From positions 1 through 44,104 of the forward strand of contig NZ_WTLB01000023.1 of the NCBI RefSeq assembly GCF_011378855.1: DNA of 44,104 bases. The letters are read 5' to 3'. This document shows positions 7,212 to 15,959 of this stretch, one piece after another. A model generated the notes under the pieces. That model searched no databases. It had not been told where the DNA came from and worked only from the letters and a program-made list of their open reading frames with translations. Both the position numbers and the translations under genes were made by a program. Within the stretch, counting starts at the first letter, position 1; each line of letters begins with the position of its first letter. This stretch comes from Pseudoalteromonas sp. Z1A8. Lineage in GTDB: Bacteria > Pseudomonadota > Gammaproteobacteria > Enterobacterales > Alteromonadaceae.

Positions 7212-8393
7212 ATGTTATCTGACAAAACCATTGAGATTGTTAAAAGTACCGTTCCGTTATTAGCAGAGGCGGGTACGGTTGTTACCGATCATTTTTATAA
7301 GCGTTTATTTAGCCATAATCCTGAGCTTAAAAATATTTTTAATATGGCGAATCAAGATACAGGTCGTCAGCAATTTGCACTTTTTAATGCATTAGCTGCG
7401 TATGCACAAAATATTGATAATTTAGCCGTATTAAAAGAAGCGCTAACACGTATTAATCATAAGCATACCAGCTTGAATATTTTACCTGAGCATTACCCTA
7501 TTGTAGGTGCGCATTTAATTGGTACTTTAAAAGAGCTTATTCCTGAGCAATTTACTCCCGATGTTGAGTACGCATGGCGCGAAGCTTACGGCGTACTTGC
7601 CGATATTTGTATTACCGAAGAAGCTGCTTTGTATGAGCACAGTAAAAATAAACACGGTGGCTGGGTGGGCACTCGCCAGTTTGAAATAACCAACAAGCAA
7701 GTTGAATCAGAATTAGTAACAAGCTTTACACTTACGCCGGTTGATGGAGAAGCTGTTATTACACATAAGCCAGGGCAGTATTTAGGTATTAAAGTTAAGC
7801 CAGAGGGCGCTGAATATGAAGAAATTCGCCAGTATTCTATTTCGCAAAAAAGTAACGGTAAAAACTACCGTATTAGTGTTAAAAAAGAGCTACAACCAAA
7901 GCATGGCATGGTGTCTAATCATTTACACTCATTAGAGCAAGGCACTATTGTTGAGTTATACCCACCGGCAGGGGATTTCTTTTTACGTAATAATACAAAC
8001 CCAGCGGTACTCATTTCAGCTGGTGTTGGGCAAACACCCATGCTGGCTATGCTTGAAACGCTATTAAGTGATAATTCTAATCAAGAGGTTATGTATTTAC
8101 ATGCCTGCGAAAATACTCAGCAGCATTCGTTTTCAAAATATTTAAATGAGTTAAGTACAGTTTATAACCGTTTACAAACAATGACGTGGTTTAACCAAGC
8201 GACAGAAGGCGCTGACTTTACTGGATTAATGAACCTAAATGCAGTACAAGCACAGCTACCATTGAGTAATGGCGACTTTTACTTATGTGGTCCTGCTGGT
8301 TTTATGGCATTTATAAAAAACCAGTTACTTGAGCTAGGTGTTAAAAACGAGCAGATTCATTATGAAGTGTTTGGTCCGCATCAAGACTTGTAA
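7212..8393 (+). CDS. hmp: Flavohaemoprotein, nitric oxide dioxygenase
   Basis: Hmp oxidises NO to nitrate with O2 and NAD(P)H in the cytosol. The 393-residue length is standard. An N-terminal globin domain (1-140) carries proximal His85 and Tyr29, with the same numbers as in E. coli. A FAD domain follows with the RQYS motif, and a C-terminal NAD domain with CGPAGFM and a closing EVFGPH. AGGAAAAA precedes the ATG. It is the last gene of the NorR-linked operon, followed by a clear terminator. Confidence 0.97.
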   Translation: MLSDKTIEIVKSTVPLLAEAGTVVTDHFYKRLFSHNPELKNIFNMANQDTGRQQFALFNALAAYAQNIDNLAVLKEALTRINHKHTSLNILPEHYPIVGAHLIGTLKELIPEQFTPDVEYAWREAYGVLADICITEEAALYEHSKNKHGGWVGTRQFEITNKQVESELVTSFTLTPVDGEAVITHKPGQYLGIKVKPEGAEYEEIRQYSISQKSNGKNYRISVKKELQPKHGMVSNHLHSLEQGTIVELYPPAGDFFLRNNTNPAVLISAGVGQTPMLAMLETLLSDNSNQEVMYLHACENTQQHSFSKYLNELSTVYNRLQTMTWFNQATEGADFTGLMNLNAVQAQLPLSNGDFYLCGPAGFMAFIKNQLLELGVKNEQIHYEVFGPHQDL

Positions 8394-8415
8394 TAACGCT
8401 TTAAAATAGAAGAAA

Positions 8416-8446
8416 GCGTGCAGCGATATGCTGCGCGCCTTTTTTA
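8416..8446 (+). terminator. Terminator of the NO operon
   Basis: A nine-pair stem, GCGTGCAGC / GCTGCGCGC with loop GATAT and one G-T pair, is followed by a T run. It starts about 20 bp after the hmp stop. Confidence 0.9.
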
Positions 8447-8462
8447 TAAACTTTAAAGTGCC

Positions 8463-8849
8463 TTATAATTCTTTACAGGTAACACCTTCAAGTACTGTAG
8501 TAAGCTCTTTTTTAGGATAGTAAAGTTCGCATTGGTTATTACGTAGTTGCAAAATAAACTTCTCAGATTTTATATTATGCGCGCCCATAATTACTCTGCC
8601 ATCAGACCCTTTACTCATTGCATGATCAATTAGCAGTTCGCTACGTTTAGTAAATACCGAATCGGCAAGCGTTACTAGTGCGCCTCCCTTAGCTTGTTGA
8701 ATTGCCTGTTGTAGTGTTGCAACAACGCTAGGGTTAACACTCGTTAATATAGCGGGTTTAGCTGGCTCACTATTTATACTGGTATCTTTTACACCTTGGC
8801 ATCCGCCTAAAGCGAATAAGGTAGCTAATGGGAGTAATAATTTAGCCAT
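8463..8849 (-). CDS. Small lipoprotein of unknown function
   Basis: The 128-residue product has a lipoprotein signal with lipobox ALGGC (C17), so it should be anchored to a membrane and face the periplasm. Two further cysteines (near 107 and 125, the latter in EGVTCKEL) may form a disulfide. No family was recognised. Its ATG overlaps the stop codon of the upstream S41 peptidase lipoprotein by one base, so the two are translationally coupled and may work together, for example as enzyme and partner. That role is only inferred from linkage. Confidence 0.8.
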   Translation of the reverse strand: MAKLLLPLATLFALGGCQGVKDTSINSEPAKPAILTSVNPSVVATLQQAIQQAKGGALVTLADSVFTKRSELLIDHAMSKGSDGRVIMGAHNIKSEKFILQLRNNQCELYYPKKELTTVLEGVTCKEL

Positions 8850-10477
8850 TACCTTTCCTTACTCAATGTTGGCCACGTTAAGTCCATATTGCGCTGTGTA
8901 AATTGCGAAGGTACGTTTAAAGGAGCGAGTGATTCACGAGAGCTTGAAAAGTTTGCTGGCTCTGTTTTTGCTACAGTAGCCGTTCTAATTGGACAACTGC
9001 CATTTTCGACATGAAATAATGCAGTGGCTAAAACAGCTTCGTTACTATCGCCTAGTTGATGATCAAAGTCGTCCTCAATCTCACAGCCTTGCACATCGGC
9101 ATCAAACTGTGGCGTAGAGGTTGGTGTAAAACCTGCAGCGTATTCACCAAATCCTTTACTATTTACACCACTAAATTGAATAGTGTAATAGGTTGTTGCG
9201 CAGTTATGAGTTGGGGTAAAGCCATACGGCTTACCGCAGGTTGTGTCGCCAATTAAAATAACTTCTGCGTCTATACCTTTTAAACCATTGATAAAAGCTT
9301 CTGATGCCGAACAGGTACCTGATGTGCTTAATACATAAACCTTCGATAGGTTCAAATCGGGTAGGCTTTCTCCAGTACTAAAAAAAGTAGAGTAATCTAT
9401 TTCTTCATCAATAAATGGGAAAGGCGAATCAACGGGCTGTTTATCGTTTTGTTGGGTTTGATAATAAAAGCGGTTGTTCACGTTAGCATTACCGGCAACC
9501 ATATAAGCCAATTGCGCCGATAGCGCTAATAAACCGCCGCCGTTATATCTAAAGTCTATTACAAGCTCATCAATACCATCGGTTTTAAACTTATTTACCG
9601 CATCAATAAGCCCTTCTTGGGCAATACTTATATGGCTATTAAATTGCATGTAACCCACGCTTGAGCCATTTGCGGTTGTAATTGTTTTAACGTTTTGAAC
9701 AGGTGTTTGCTCAATATTGCCAGCGGTTACATTAAATGTTTTCTCAGTTCCGTCGTTACTGCGTACAACAATCGTATGTGAGTCGCCGTTAGTTGGGCTA
9801 AATAAACCTTCGTTAAGTGTGTCTACACCCGACTCTGTATTGGTGTTGATGCTAACGCCGTCAACTGAAAGTACGGTATCACCGCGCTGAAAGCCTTTAT
9901 TGCTAGCTGGAGAATCATCTTCAAGATAAGCAACGCGTAAAATACGATCGGCTGTATCGCCAATAAACGCCCAATTTATTCCGTAACCAGAAGTAACGCC
10001 CGATTGTGCTTCTTGAAAGTAATCCTCAGAAGGCTCTGAAAAATGAAAGTTATCTTTTTTTGCACCTGAGTCGGTAAGCTGCTCTGTTTTTAATTGAGCG
10101 AAGTAGTCGGCGACTGTAGCAAAGCTTTCAGGGTCGTTATCGGCAATTTCATCATACCAAAGATAGGTTTCATCGCTCCAAGAGCGAAGCCAAAGTTTTT
10201 CGTAAAGGGCGGAACCTACTTTATCTGGGTAAGGGTCGTTGTTGTTAAAGGGATCGTTACCTGTGCGGGGTGTTTCGCAAAAGTTTTTTAAATCGTTAGA
10301 CTGCTCAAATACACCTGCAGTCCATGTTGGACTGCTACTAACAGGTGTTGTAACTATAGGTGTGGTAACTACAGGAGCAGCGTCGATACCGCCACCGCCA
10401 CCGCCGCCACAACCTGTTAGAGCAAAGCCCGAAAGTGCTGCAAAAATGGCAAGCGAGGTTTTATTATTTTTAAACAT
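8849..10477 (-). CDS. S41 family peptidase lipoprotein
   Basis: A 542-residue exported serine peptidase of the C-terminal-processing (S41) family. The lipobox LTGC (C23) is followed by seven glycines, a style seen in Alteromonadales lipoproteins. A PDZ-like domain (about 170-250; GFQRGDTVLSVDG) precedes the peptidase domain: VIDFRYNGGG binds substrate, Ser in GTCSASEAF near 390 is the likely nucleophile, and Lys in TCGKPYG is the general base. It probably cuts proteins in the periplasm or at the outer surface; the substrate is unknown. The tail after residue 480 is Ser/Thr rich and carries no domain I recognise. It is co-transcribed with the small lipoprotein that follows. Confidence 0.9.
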   Translation of the reverse strand: MFKNNKTSLAIFAALSGFALTGCGGGGGGGIDAAPVVTTPIVTTPVSSSPTWTAGVFEQSNDLKNFCETPRTGNDPFNNNDPYPDKVGSALYEKLWLRSWSDETYLWYDEIADNDPESFATVADYFAQLKTEQLTDSGAKKDNFHFSEPSEDYFQEAQSGVTSGYGINWAFIGDTADRILRVAYLEDDSPASNKGFQRGDTVLSVDGVSINTNTESGVDTLNEGLFSPTNGDSHTIVVRSNDGTEKTFNVTAGNIEQTPVQNVKTITTANGSSVGYMQFNSHISIAQEGLIDAVNKFKTDGIDELVIDFRYNGGGLLALSAQLAYMVAGNANVNNRFYYQTQQNDKQPVDSPFPFIDEEIDYSTFFSTGESLPDLNLSKVYVLSTSGTCSASEAFINGLKGIDAEVILIGDTTCGKPYGFTPTHNCATTYYTIQFSGVNSKGFGEYAAGFTPTSTPQFDADVQGCEIEDDFDHQLGDSNEAVLATALFHVENGSCPIRTATVAKTEPANFSSSRESLAPLNVPSQFTQRNMDLTWPTLSKER

Positions 10478-10578
10478 AGTTAAGGGCTTTTTTTGTAAAT
10501 AAGTTGTTTAAAATATTACAACACTCGCTCGTTTATTCAACATTTATAACTTTGATTTATGTAAATGAGTGTTAAAGC

Positions 10579-11241
10579 TTAGAGCTTGTTCGCACTACTT
10601 GTATCGGCGAATGCTTGCTTTTGCCATGCATTAAATAATTTTTGCTGTTTATCTGAGATCTTTAAACCGTATGTTTTTTGCATGTAAGCGTAAGTGTCGG
10701 CGATACGTTTTCGTGCATAAACAGGCGGTTCTACTACACGTTGCTTAAAATTTACTTTTACTTCGCAGCGGCCATATTGTGTTGCGTTTTCGCTAAGCAT
10801 GCCAAAGCGATAATTAGAGCGATCGGCATTAATTTCGCCGATAGCTGGCGCCAAGTTATTTATATCAGCTTCCATTTTTCTAAATTTAGCACTTACTTTA
10901 CGGCAGTTTTTACGCCCACCATCTTGCCAGCATTGTAGCTGGTGACCAAATTCCCAGGCCGGAACAATGTGTTCCCATTCAATACGTAGAGCTCGCACAT
11001 TTACTTTGCCTGAGCGGGTAAGGGTGTTTCGAGGAATGTAACCACAGTTAGTCGGATCGGGGGTTAGTTTTTTACCTTCTTTTTTAATATCACAGCCGCA
11101 GTAAATGCTTTTAGCGTTATCAGGTAGGGTTTTAATTAGATGTCTTTTAGCGGTTGAAAAGCGGGTGAATTGTTCGGCTGATACCGAAACACACACACAA
11201 CAAGCCAATAAGGCCAGAATAAATCGAGTCATATCCATCAC
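10579..11241 (-). CDS. endA: Secreted endonuclease I
   Basis: A member of the EndA/Dns/Vvn family, periplasmic or secreted nucleases that cut DNA without sequence preference. A signal peptide covers about residues 1-22. The catalytic EWEHIVPAW motif (88-96) and the metal-binding NNLAPAIGEIN motif (128-138) are intact, with eight cysteines in the mature protein for disulfides. Length (220 residues) is normal. Two starts are possible, ATG at 11241 or at 11232 (MTRF); neither has a strong ribosome site. It stands as a single gene, divergent from cbpA. Such enzymes degrade extracellular DNA for nutrients and limit uptake of foreign DNA. Confidence 0.93.
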   Translation of the reverse strand: MMDMTRFILALLACCVCVSVSAEQFTRFSTAKRHLIKTLPDNAKSIYCGCDIKKEGKKLTPDPTNCGYIPRNTLTRSGKVNVRALRIEWEHIVPAWEFGHQLQCWQDGGRKNCRKVSAKFRKMEADINNLAPAIGEINADRSNYRFGMLSENATQYGRCEVKVNFKQRVVEPPVYARKRIADTYAYMQKTYGLKISDKQQKLFNAWQKQAFADTSSANKL

Positions 11242-11474
11242 AAATGTGAACTACAGGAATGTCTAGTTTAAAGCCCTGAAGATAAAAGATAAAGTTAACT
11301 TAAGGCCTGCACTTATATTACTAGGAATATTACTAAAAAGTGTCTAATTAATTTTTTCTTCAAAGTTATTTTACTATTCATTTATTTCTTACTATTTATT
11401 GTACTTTAGCTACACAAGATTATAAGTTAAGGAGTATGCTTAAAGCTTACTCAATATGGGGATTTGGATTGCAA

Positions 11475-12443
11475 ATGAAATTTGTTGATTATTATTCAGT
11501 ACTTGGGATATCGCCTGATGCAGACGATAAAGCGGTTAAAGTAGCTTATAAAAAGTTAGCCAGAAAATATCACCCAGATGTAAGCAAAGAGCCTCAAGCA
11601 GAAGATAAATTTAAAGAAATAGCAGAAGCTTACGAAGTCATCCATAATAAAGATGAACGTAAAAAATACGACGAGCTACGTCGCCATCAACAAAATCGTG
11701 CTCATCAGCAGCAAACAAATTATCGCGGTAGCGCTGGTTCTACACAAGGTAATTACCAGCAAAGTGATCCTCAAACCGATCAAGAATTTTCTGACTTTAT
11801 TAATTCAATGTTTGGCGGAGGCGGTGGGTTTGATCGTTCAGGGCAGAGCAGAAGTAACGCTGCTCGCGCGCAAAAAGGACAAGATGTGGAAATAGAGTTC
11901 CCAATTTTTCTTGAAGAAACTTTAGTTGATACCGTTAAGCCTGTTGAGTTTATGTTACCGCAGCGAGATAGTAGTGGTCGTGTCTCTGAAATTAAAAAAT
12001 CACTTAAAGTGAAAATTCCAGCAGGTTCAGTAAATGGCGAACGAATTCGACTAAAAGGGCAAGGTGGATTAGGGTCTGCGAATGGACAAAATGGCGATTT
12101 GTACTTACAAATTAGTTTAGTGCCTCACCCACTATTTGATGTTGAAGGTCATAATTTAAATATAGTCGTCCCTCTTGCAGCATGGGAAGCGGCTCTTGGC
12201 ACAAAAATTAATTTGCCGACATTAACAGGAAAAATTCAACTAACGATTCCGCCTAATAGCCAGTCTGGTCAACGTTTGCGTATTAAAGGTAAGGGATTAA
12301 TTAGTAAAAAAGCCAAAGGTGACTTATTTGCTGTACTTAAAATTGTTAATCCAACATCTATTGATGAAACCAGTAAAAAGCTTTGGGAAGAATTAGCCGA
12401 AAAAGCTCACTTTGATCCCCGCAGCGACTGGAGTAAACCATAA
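11475..12443 (+). CDS. cbpA: DnaJ-type co-chaperone CbpA
   Basis: CbpA is a DnaJ homologue that works with DnaK and can bind curved DNA. The J domain at the N-terminus (DYYSVLG..., HPD at 33-35) is followed by a Gln-rich linker and two C-terminal substrate-binding domains; the zinc fingers of DnaJ are absent, as expected. The frame is open from an ATG at 11436, whose AGGAG is only one base away. The start at 11475 gives the usual MKFVDYY beginning and 322 residues, so it is preferred. Its stop overlaps the ATG of cbpM, its specific inhibitor. Confidence 0.93.
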   Translation: MKFVDYYSVLGISPDADDKAVKVAYKKLARKYHPDVSKEPQAEDKFKEIAEAYEVIHNKDERKKYDELRRHQQNRAHQQQTNYRGSAGSTQGNYQQSDPQTDQEFSDFINSMFGGGGGFDRSGQSRSNAARAQKGQDVEIEFPIFLEETLVDTVKPVEFMLPQRDSSGRVSEIKKSLKVKIPAGSVNGERIRLKGQGGLGSANGQNGDLYLQISLVPHPLFDVEGHNLNIVVPLAAWEAALGTKINLPTLTGKIQLTIPPNSQSGQRLRIKGKGLISKKAKGDLFAVLKIVNPTSIDETSKKLWEELAEKAHFDPRSDWSKP

Positions 12444-12763
12444 TGCAAATTATTGTGACACAAAAAGATGATTTACTTACTAGCAAAGAGCTATGTTTGA
12501 GTAGTGATATTAACGAAGCAATTTTATATGAGTTAGTTGAACATAGTATTGCTGTTCCTATTGAAGGAGAGCATGTTGCAGAATGGAAATTTACGGTATC
12601 TGCAGTGACCTTAGTCAAAAAAGCGGCCCGTATTCAGCATGACTTTTCGTTAGATTGGTCGGCAATAGCGTTAATTTTACAATTGCTGAATGAGCGTGAT
12701 GAGTTGATTTTAGAAAACGAAATGTTAAAACGACATTTGAGTCGATTTAACCACTTGGAATAA
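12443..12763 (+). CDS. cbpM: CbpA modulator CbpM
   Basis: A 106-residue helical protein of the CbpM family, which binds the J domain of CbpA and blocks both its co-chaperone and DNA-binding activity. It has a MerR-like fold without DNA-binding features and ends in a charged helix (LLNERDELILENEMLKRHL). It overlaps cbpA by one base (TAATG), the same pairing as in E. coli. A hairpin (CACTCT/AGAGTG at 12796-12813) follows but lacks a T run. Confidence 0.88.
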   Translation: MQIIVTQKDDLLTSKELCLSSDINEAILYELVEHSIAVPIEGEHVAEWKFTVSAVTLVKKAARIQHDFSLDWSAIALILQLLNERDELILENEMLKRHLSRFNHLE

Positions 12764-12838
12764 AATCATTCTAATATCAGTGTTTAGCGATTGCACACTC
12801 TTTAATGAGAGTGCGCTAGCTCCTAAAAATTAATATGA

Positions 12839-13564
12839 CTATTTTGATTTGTTCTTACTTTTAATTGAGATTAATCGCTTTAGTCGTATATTTTTTATAA
12901 GTAGTAATATCCCGCTTAGGCAAAAAAGTACACTGGTTGCTGCAAAACTAATAAGCAGTGGATTATTAAAATCCTCTCGCTCATCGTAATCCATAATATG
13001 TAACATCCAAAAAAAGTCGAAAATTCGCCATAGTGTGCTGCGAACGGTGATAACTTTGCCGTTATTTTCTGACAAATACAGTGTTGTGTTAAATGTGTCG
13101 TCAAATTGTACCTGCCAAACATTGGTTTTATATCCAACTTCTCGCATACCTTGCTTTAGCAGTACAGCGCTTGTCACTTGAGCATCAATAAGTAAGTGTG
13201 CTTTAGCATTTGCGGTAATTTGTATTTTAGTTGGCGGCTCAAAGGGCCGGCCTGTTATACCGTTAAAGCTTTGCTGTTCATCTTTATTTATTACTGTAAT
13301 TATAGGTGTGGTTAAAAAGTTCTCAAAAATTATTTGTGTTGGATTAACCACCTGAGGTGCAATATCGTTAAGGGAGGCAATATAATCAGCCTGCGTAAAT
13401 GGGTTATTAAGAGTACGTGTTGCAAGATGCTCCCCATGAACTTTATCAAGAGGAATAGCGCTCATGACTAAACCGCCTAATAGCCAAGCTAAAATTTGTA
13501 ATGTGAGCAAATAACCGAGCCATTTATGTAACTTGCGAGCATACTTAAATATTTTTTTATTCAT
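12839..13564 (-). CDS. PepSY-domain membrane protein
   Basis: A 241-residue inner-membrane protein with an N-terminal helix (about 17-37, after RKLHKWLGYLL) and a C-terminal helix (about 200-223), with a periplasmic region between them containing a PepSY-like segment (QVQFDDTFNTTLYLSENNGKVI). This is the layout of the PepSY-associated TM family, often linked to iron-siderophore reduction or peptidase control. A conserved His pair in the membrane-proximal motifs (LHKW, MLHIMD) could bind haem. No partner gene is adjacent, so the role is unresolved. A perfect palindrome lies about 55 bp upstream. Confidence 0.8.
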   Translation of the reverse strand: MNKKIFKYARKLHKWLGYLLTLQILAWLLGGLVMSAIPLDKVHGEHLATRTLNNPFTQADYIASLNDIAPQVVNPTQIIFENFLTTPIITVINKDEQQSFNGITGRPFEPPTKIQITANAKAHLLIDAQVTSAVLLKQGMREVGYKTNVWQVQFDDTFNTTLYLSENNGKVITVRSTLWRIFDFFWMLHIMDYDEREDFNNPLLISFAATSVLFCLSGILLLIKNIRLKRLISIKSKNKSK

Positions 13565-13617
13565 GTTTTAGTCTTATTATTTTTAGAGGCTAGTTTATTA
13601 CATTAATGGGATTAGTT

Positions 13618-13638
13618 ACTGCGACATTTTGTCGCAGT
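13618..13638. promoter_or_regulatory. Perfect palindrome upstream of PepSY gene
   Basis: ACTGCGACA and TGTCGCAGT are nine-base perfect arms around TTT. A second palindrome, AGTTTAAACT (13636-13645), overlaps its right end. No T run follows on either strand, so an operator is more likely than a terminator. It sits in a 280 bp gap between divergent genes that otherwise shows no gene. Confidence 0.45.
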
Positions 13639-13847
13639 TTAAACTATAGCTTACTGTAATCATTTAAAAATAAAAAAGATTACACTTAAATTGCTAACAT
13701 GACTTATTTGTTTAATTGAGCTGAGTGTTTGATATCCAGCTAGCTTTAAACGCTAAAAAATACTTAAAAGCTGCGAAATATCTATATAAAGTGGTTAATA
13801 GAGCATAGTTGATTTGGTATAACGGTAAAACTGCGTTAAAGTTTGCA

Positions 13848-14258
13848 ATGAAATTATTAGAGGATAAATACGAAACGATGTCGGAAATTCAATTTTTAAA
13901 TGTAGATCTTGAGCTTGAATCAAAGCAAGATATTAGTTTGCTAGTGGCAGACTTGAAAAAAGTCGCGACGATTTTACATTATGACAAAGACGAATACCGT
14001 CAATTAGCGCGTATTGAAGCAACAGGTGTAGTAAACACGCCTGACAAAGCAATAAACCATATATGTGAGCTTATTGAATCGTGTTCGCGTAACGCGCTAA
14101 AGCAATGGTTAAGCTGTTCACGTAGAACGTTTGATATTGGTTTTGAATCAGGCACTTCCCCTAAGTGCTTTAATCAAGCCTTAGATGCAGATACATTATT
14201 ACGTATATCTGCGATTGGTGCGGGTATGGAAATTACAATTTACCCAATCGAAAAGTAA
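13848..14258 (+). CDS. Hypothetical protein, possible DUF4279
   Basis: The 136-residue product has no signal peptide or membrane helix. Its pattern, an N-terminal beta strand, a conserved arginine and tryptophan region and an ending DADTLLRISAIGAGMEITIYP, resembles DUF4279 proteins, but this is recalled similarity and uncertain. The open frame runs back to a TTG at 13809. ATG codons at 13848 and 13878 are better starts; 13878 (MSEIQF) has AGAGGA thirteen bases before it, which is rather far. The stop codon abuts the stop of the convergent thioesterase gene with no gap. Confidence 0.7.
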   Translation: MKLLEDKYETMSEIQFLNVDLELESKQDISLLVADLKKVATILHYDKDEYRQLARIEATGVVNTPDKAINHICELIESCSRNALKQWLSCSRRTFDIGFESGTSPKCFNQALDADTLLRISAIGAGMEITIYPIEK

Positions 14259-14699
14259 CTATCTTCGCTCTACGACTGCTGCGGTCATTTTTGATACGCA
14301 GCACAGCTCATTGCGGCTATTTGTAATTTTTATTTCCCATACTGAACTACGTTTGCCAATATGAAATGCTCTTGCCGTGGCAGTTAAAGTACCATTGCGA
14401 GATGCTTTTAAATGGCTTGCGTTAATTTCCTGCCCTACACAGTAAAATTTTGTGAAATCGACAACAAAGTTAGCGGCATAACTCGCTACTGTTTCGGCAA
14501 GTACAACATTAGCACCGCCGTGAACCATCCCCATTGGGTTATGATGCTCAGGTATGGCGGGCATAGTTGCAACTAAGTAATCATCACCAATTTCTGTGAT
14601 TTCTATCCCCATAGTTTTCATCAGCGTACCTTGGCCATTTATACCTTCATCTAGCTGTTTGCAAAACTCTAAAGTAATAGGTTGATACCAAATACTCAT
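14259..14699 (-). CDS. PaaI/YdiI-type hotdog thioesterase
   Basis: A 146-residue single hotdog domain acyl-CoA thioesterase. HGGANVVLAETVAS (about 60-73) is the family signature: a conserved Gly-Gly loop with the catalytic Glu on the long helix. The C-terminal strand motif RSSVWEI is typical. The closest functional types are YdiI (DHNA-CoA hydrolase of menaquinone synthesis) and EntH, but no men or ent gene is near, so the substrate is open. AGGAG lies at a good distance before the ATG. It is divergent from lexA. Confidence 0.88.
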   Translation of the reverse strand: MSIWYQPITLEFCKQLDEGINGQGTLMKTMGIEITEIGDDYLVATMPAIPEHHNPMGMVHGGANVVLAETVASYAANFVVDFTKFYCVGQEINASHLKASRNGTLTATARAFHIGKRSSVWEIKITNSRNELCCVSKMTAAVVERR

Positions 14700-14821
14700 A
14701 ACGACTCCTTTGCCTTTTTAATCATTTATAAACTTAGCTTTAGTTATATCCCTAAAATGTACACAAGTGAAATTACTTTGGCTATTTTAAGACATAATTT
14801 AAATTTGCGATTTTTATTTAA

Positions 14822-14837
14822 CTGTATATACTCACAG
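14822..14837. promoter_or_regulatory. LexA box 1
   Basis: CTGT-N8-ACAG matches the gammaproteobacterial SOS box exactly, with an AT-rich centre (ATATACTC). It lies 29 bp before the lexA start codon and should carry LexA autorepression. Confidence 0.9.
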
Positions 14838-14846
14838 TTAAATGTA

Positions 14847-14862
14847 CTGTATGGAAAACCAG
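14847..14862. promoter_or_regulatory. LexA box 2
   Basis: CTGT-N8-CCAG differs from the consensus at one base. It stands 9 bp after box 1 and 4 bp before the lexA ATG, overlapping the ribosome site region. E. coli lexA also has two adjacent boxes. Confidence 0.75.
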
Positions 14863-14866
14863 TTGT

Positions 14867-15484
14867 ATGCGACCATTAACGAACCGCCAAGCTCAAATAC
14901 TCGAACTAATTAAAGTTTTTATTAAAGACACTGGTATGCCTCCTACACGTGCTGAAATAGCGCAAACACTAGGTTTTAAAAGTGCCAATGCTGCTGAAGA
15001 ACATTTAAAAGCACTTGCTAAAAAAGGCGCAATTAAAATGAAACCAGGTGCAAGCCGTGGTATTCAGTTAATTGAAGAAGAAGAGCCAGAACAATTAGGT
15101 TTACCGCTTATAGGGCGTGTTGCTGCTGGTTCACCTATTTTGGCGCAAGAGCACGTTGAAAGTCACTGCAAAATCGATCCATTAATGTTTAAACCGGCTG
15201 CAGATTTTTTACTACGCGTTAACGGTATGAGCATGAAAGATATTGGTATTATGGATGGTGATTTACTTGCTGTGCATCGTACTCAAACCGCTGAAAACGG
15301 GCAAGTTGTTGTTGCCCGCGTAGATGAAGACGTAACTGTAAAACGTCTTGAAAAAGCGGGTCGCAAAGTGTTACTTCATGCTGAAAACGACGATTTTGAA
15401 TCTATTGAAGTAGACCTTGAGAATGAGTCTTTTAACATTGAAGGCCTAGCTGTTGGCGTAATAAGAAACGCCGATTGGATGTAG
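14867..15484 (+). CDS. lexA: SOS repressor LexA
   Basis: LexA represses DNA-damage genes and cleaves itself when RecA is active. An N-terminal winged helix (1-70) binds SOS boxes. The C-terminal S24 domain carries the Ala87-Gly88 cleavage bond (VAAGSP), nucleophile Ser122 (NGMSM) and Lys159 (VTVKR), each three positions later than in E. coli. Length (205 residues) is normal. The two boxes in front show autoregulation. It is monocistronic, with its own terminator; dinF, often next to lexA in enterobacteria, is 10 kb away here. Confidence 0.98.
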   Translation: MRPLTNRQAQILELIKVFIKDTGMPPTRAEIAQTLGFKSANAAEEHLKALAKKGAIKMKPGASRGIQLIEEEEPEQLGLPLIGRVAAGSPILAQEHVESHCKIDPLMFKPAADFLLRVNGMSMKDIGIMDGDLLAVHRTQTAENGQVVVARVDEDVTVKRLEKAGRKVLLHAENDDFESIEVDLENESFNIEGLAVGVIRNADWM

Positions 15485-15515
15485 TTTTTAGATAGCTTTA
15501 AGCAATCAATTTACT

Positions 15516-15544
15516 AATGCGCACTTTTTAGTGCGCATTTTTGT
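15516..15544. terminator. Terminator after lexA
   Basis: AATGCGCAC and GTGCGCATT form a nine-pair stem with loop TTTTTA, followed by TTTTG. A-rich sequence on the other side lets it work on the minus strand too. Confidence 0.88.
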
Positions 15545-15959
15545 TTTAAAATTCGTACTAAAATATAGCTTAAACAGCTAACTAATTATTTAAGCTGTAA
15601 ACTTTTTTTCACTCATGCTTTTCTCCTTCCTCATGTGTTACACCCCTTTGTTTTGCTCGCTTTTTGAATGTTAAATAGTCGATATGCTTGCAGATACTTG
15701 ACTAATTTTTAAATATTACTCGGTTGTTTTTTATACTAAAGCTTGCTTGTTGCTCATTTTTTAGCTAATTATTAGTGTGCTGAACTAACAATAACTCACA
15801 GCTTTTCAGTTTTGAGAACACACAATATACAAACTCTTTGTTGGGACAGCGATACCAGTCAAAAAAACAGGATTGGTTAAATAATAAAAATAACGAATTG
15901 GCGTTTAAGCCGTATGCCTCTTCGCTTTGCACTCGCAATAGCATCAAAGGAGCCGTCAC
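15545..15959. other. Long leader before the cytochrome oxidase operon
   Basis: This gap has no convincing gene. On the minus strand, ATG at 15616 preceded by a well-placed AAGGAG opens only eight codons (MSEKKFTA) before a stop, or 14 from an in-frame ATG at 15634. On the plus strand an open frame without ATG runs to 15972 and overlaps the coxB start. The promoter of the cox operon must lie here; no clear -35/-10 pair or known riboswitch was recognised. Confidence 0.4.

Noticed and set aside
12796..12813. Hairpin after cbpM as a terminator
   Set aside because: The stem has only six pairs and no T run follows on either strand.
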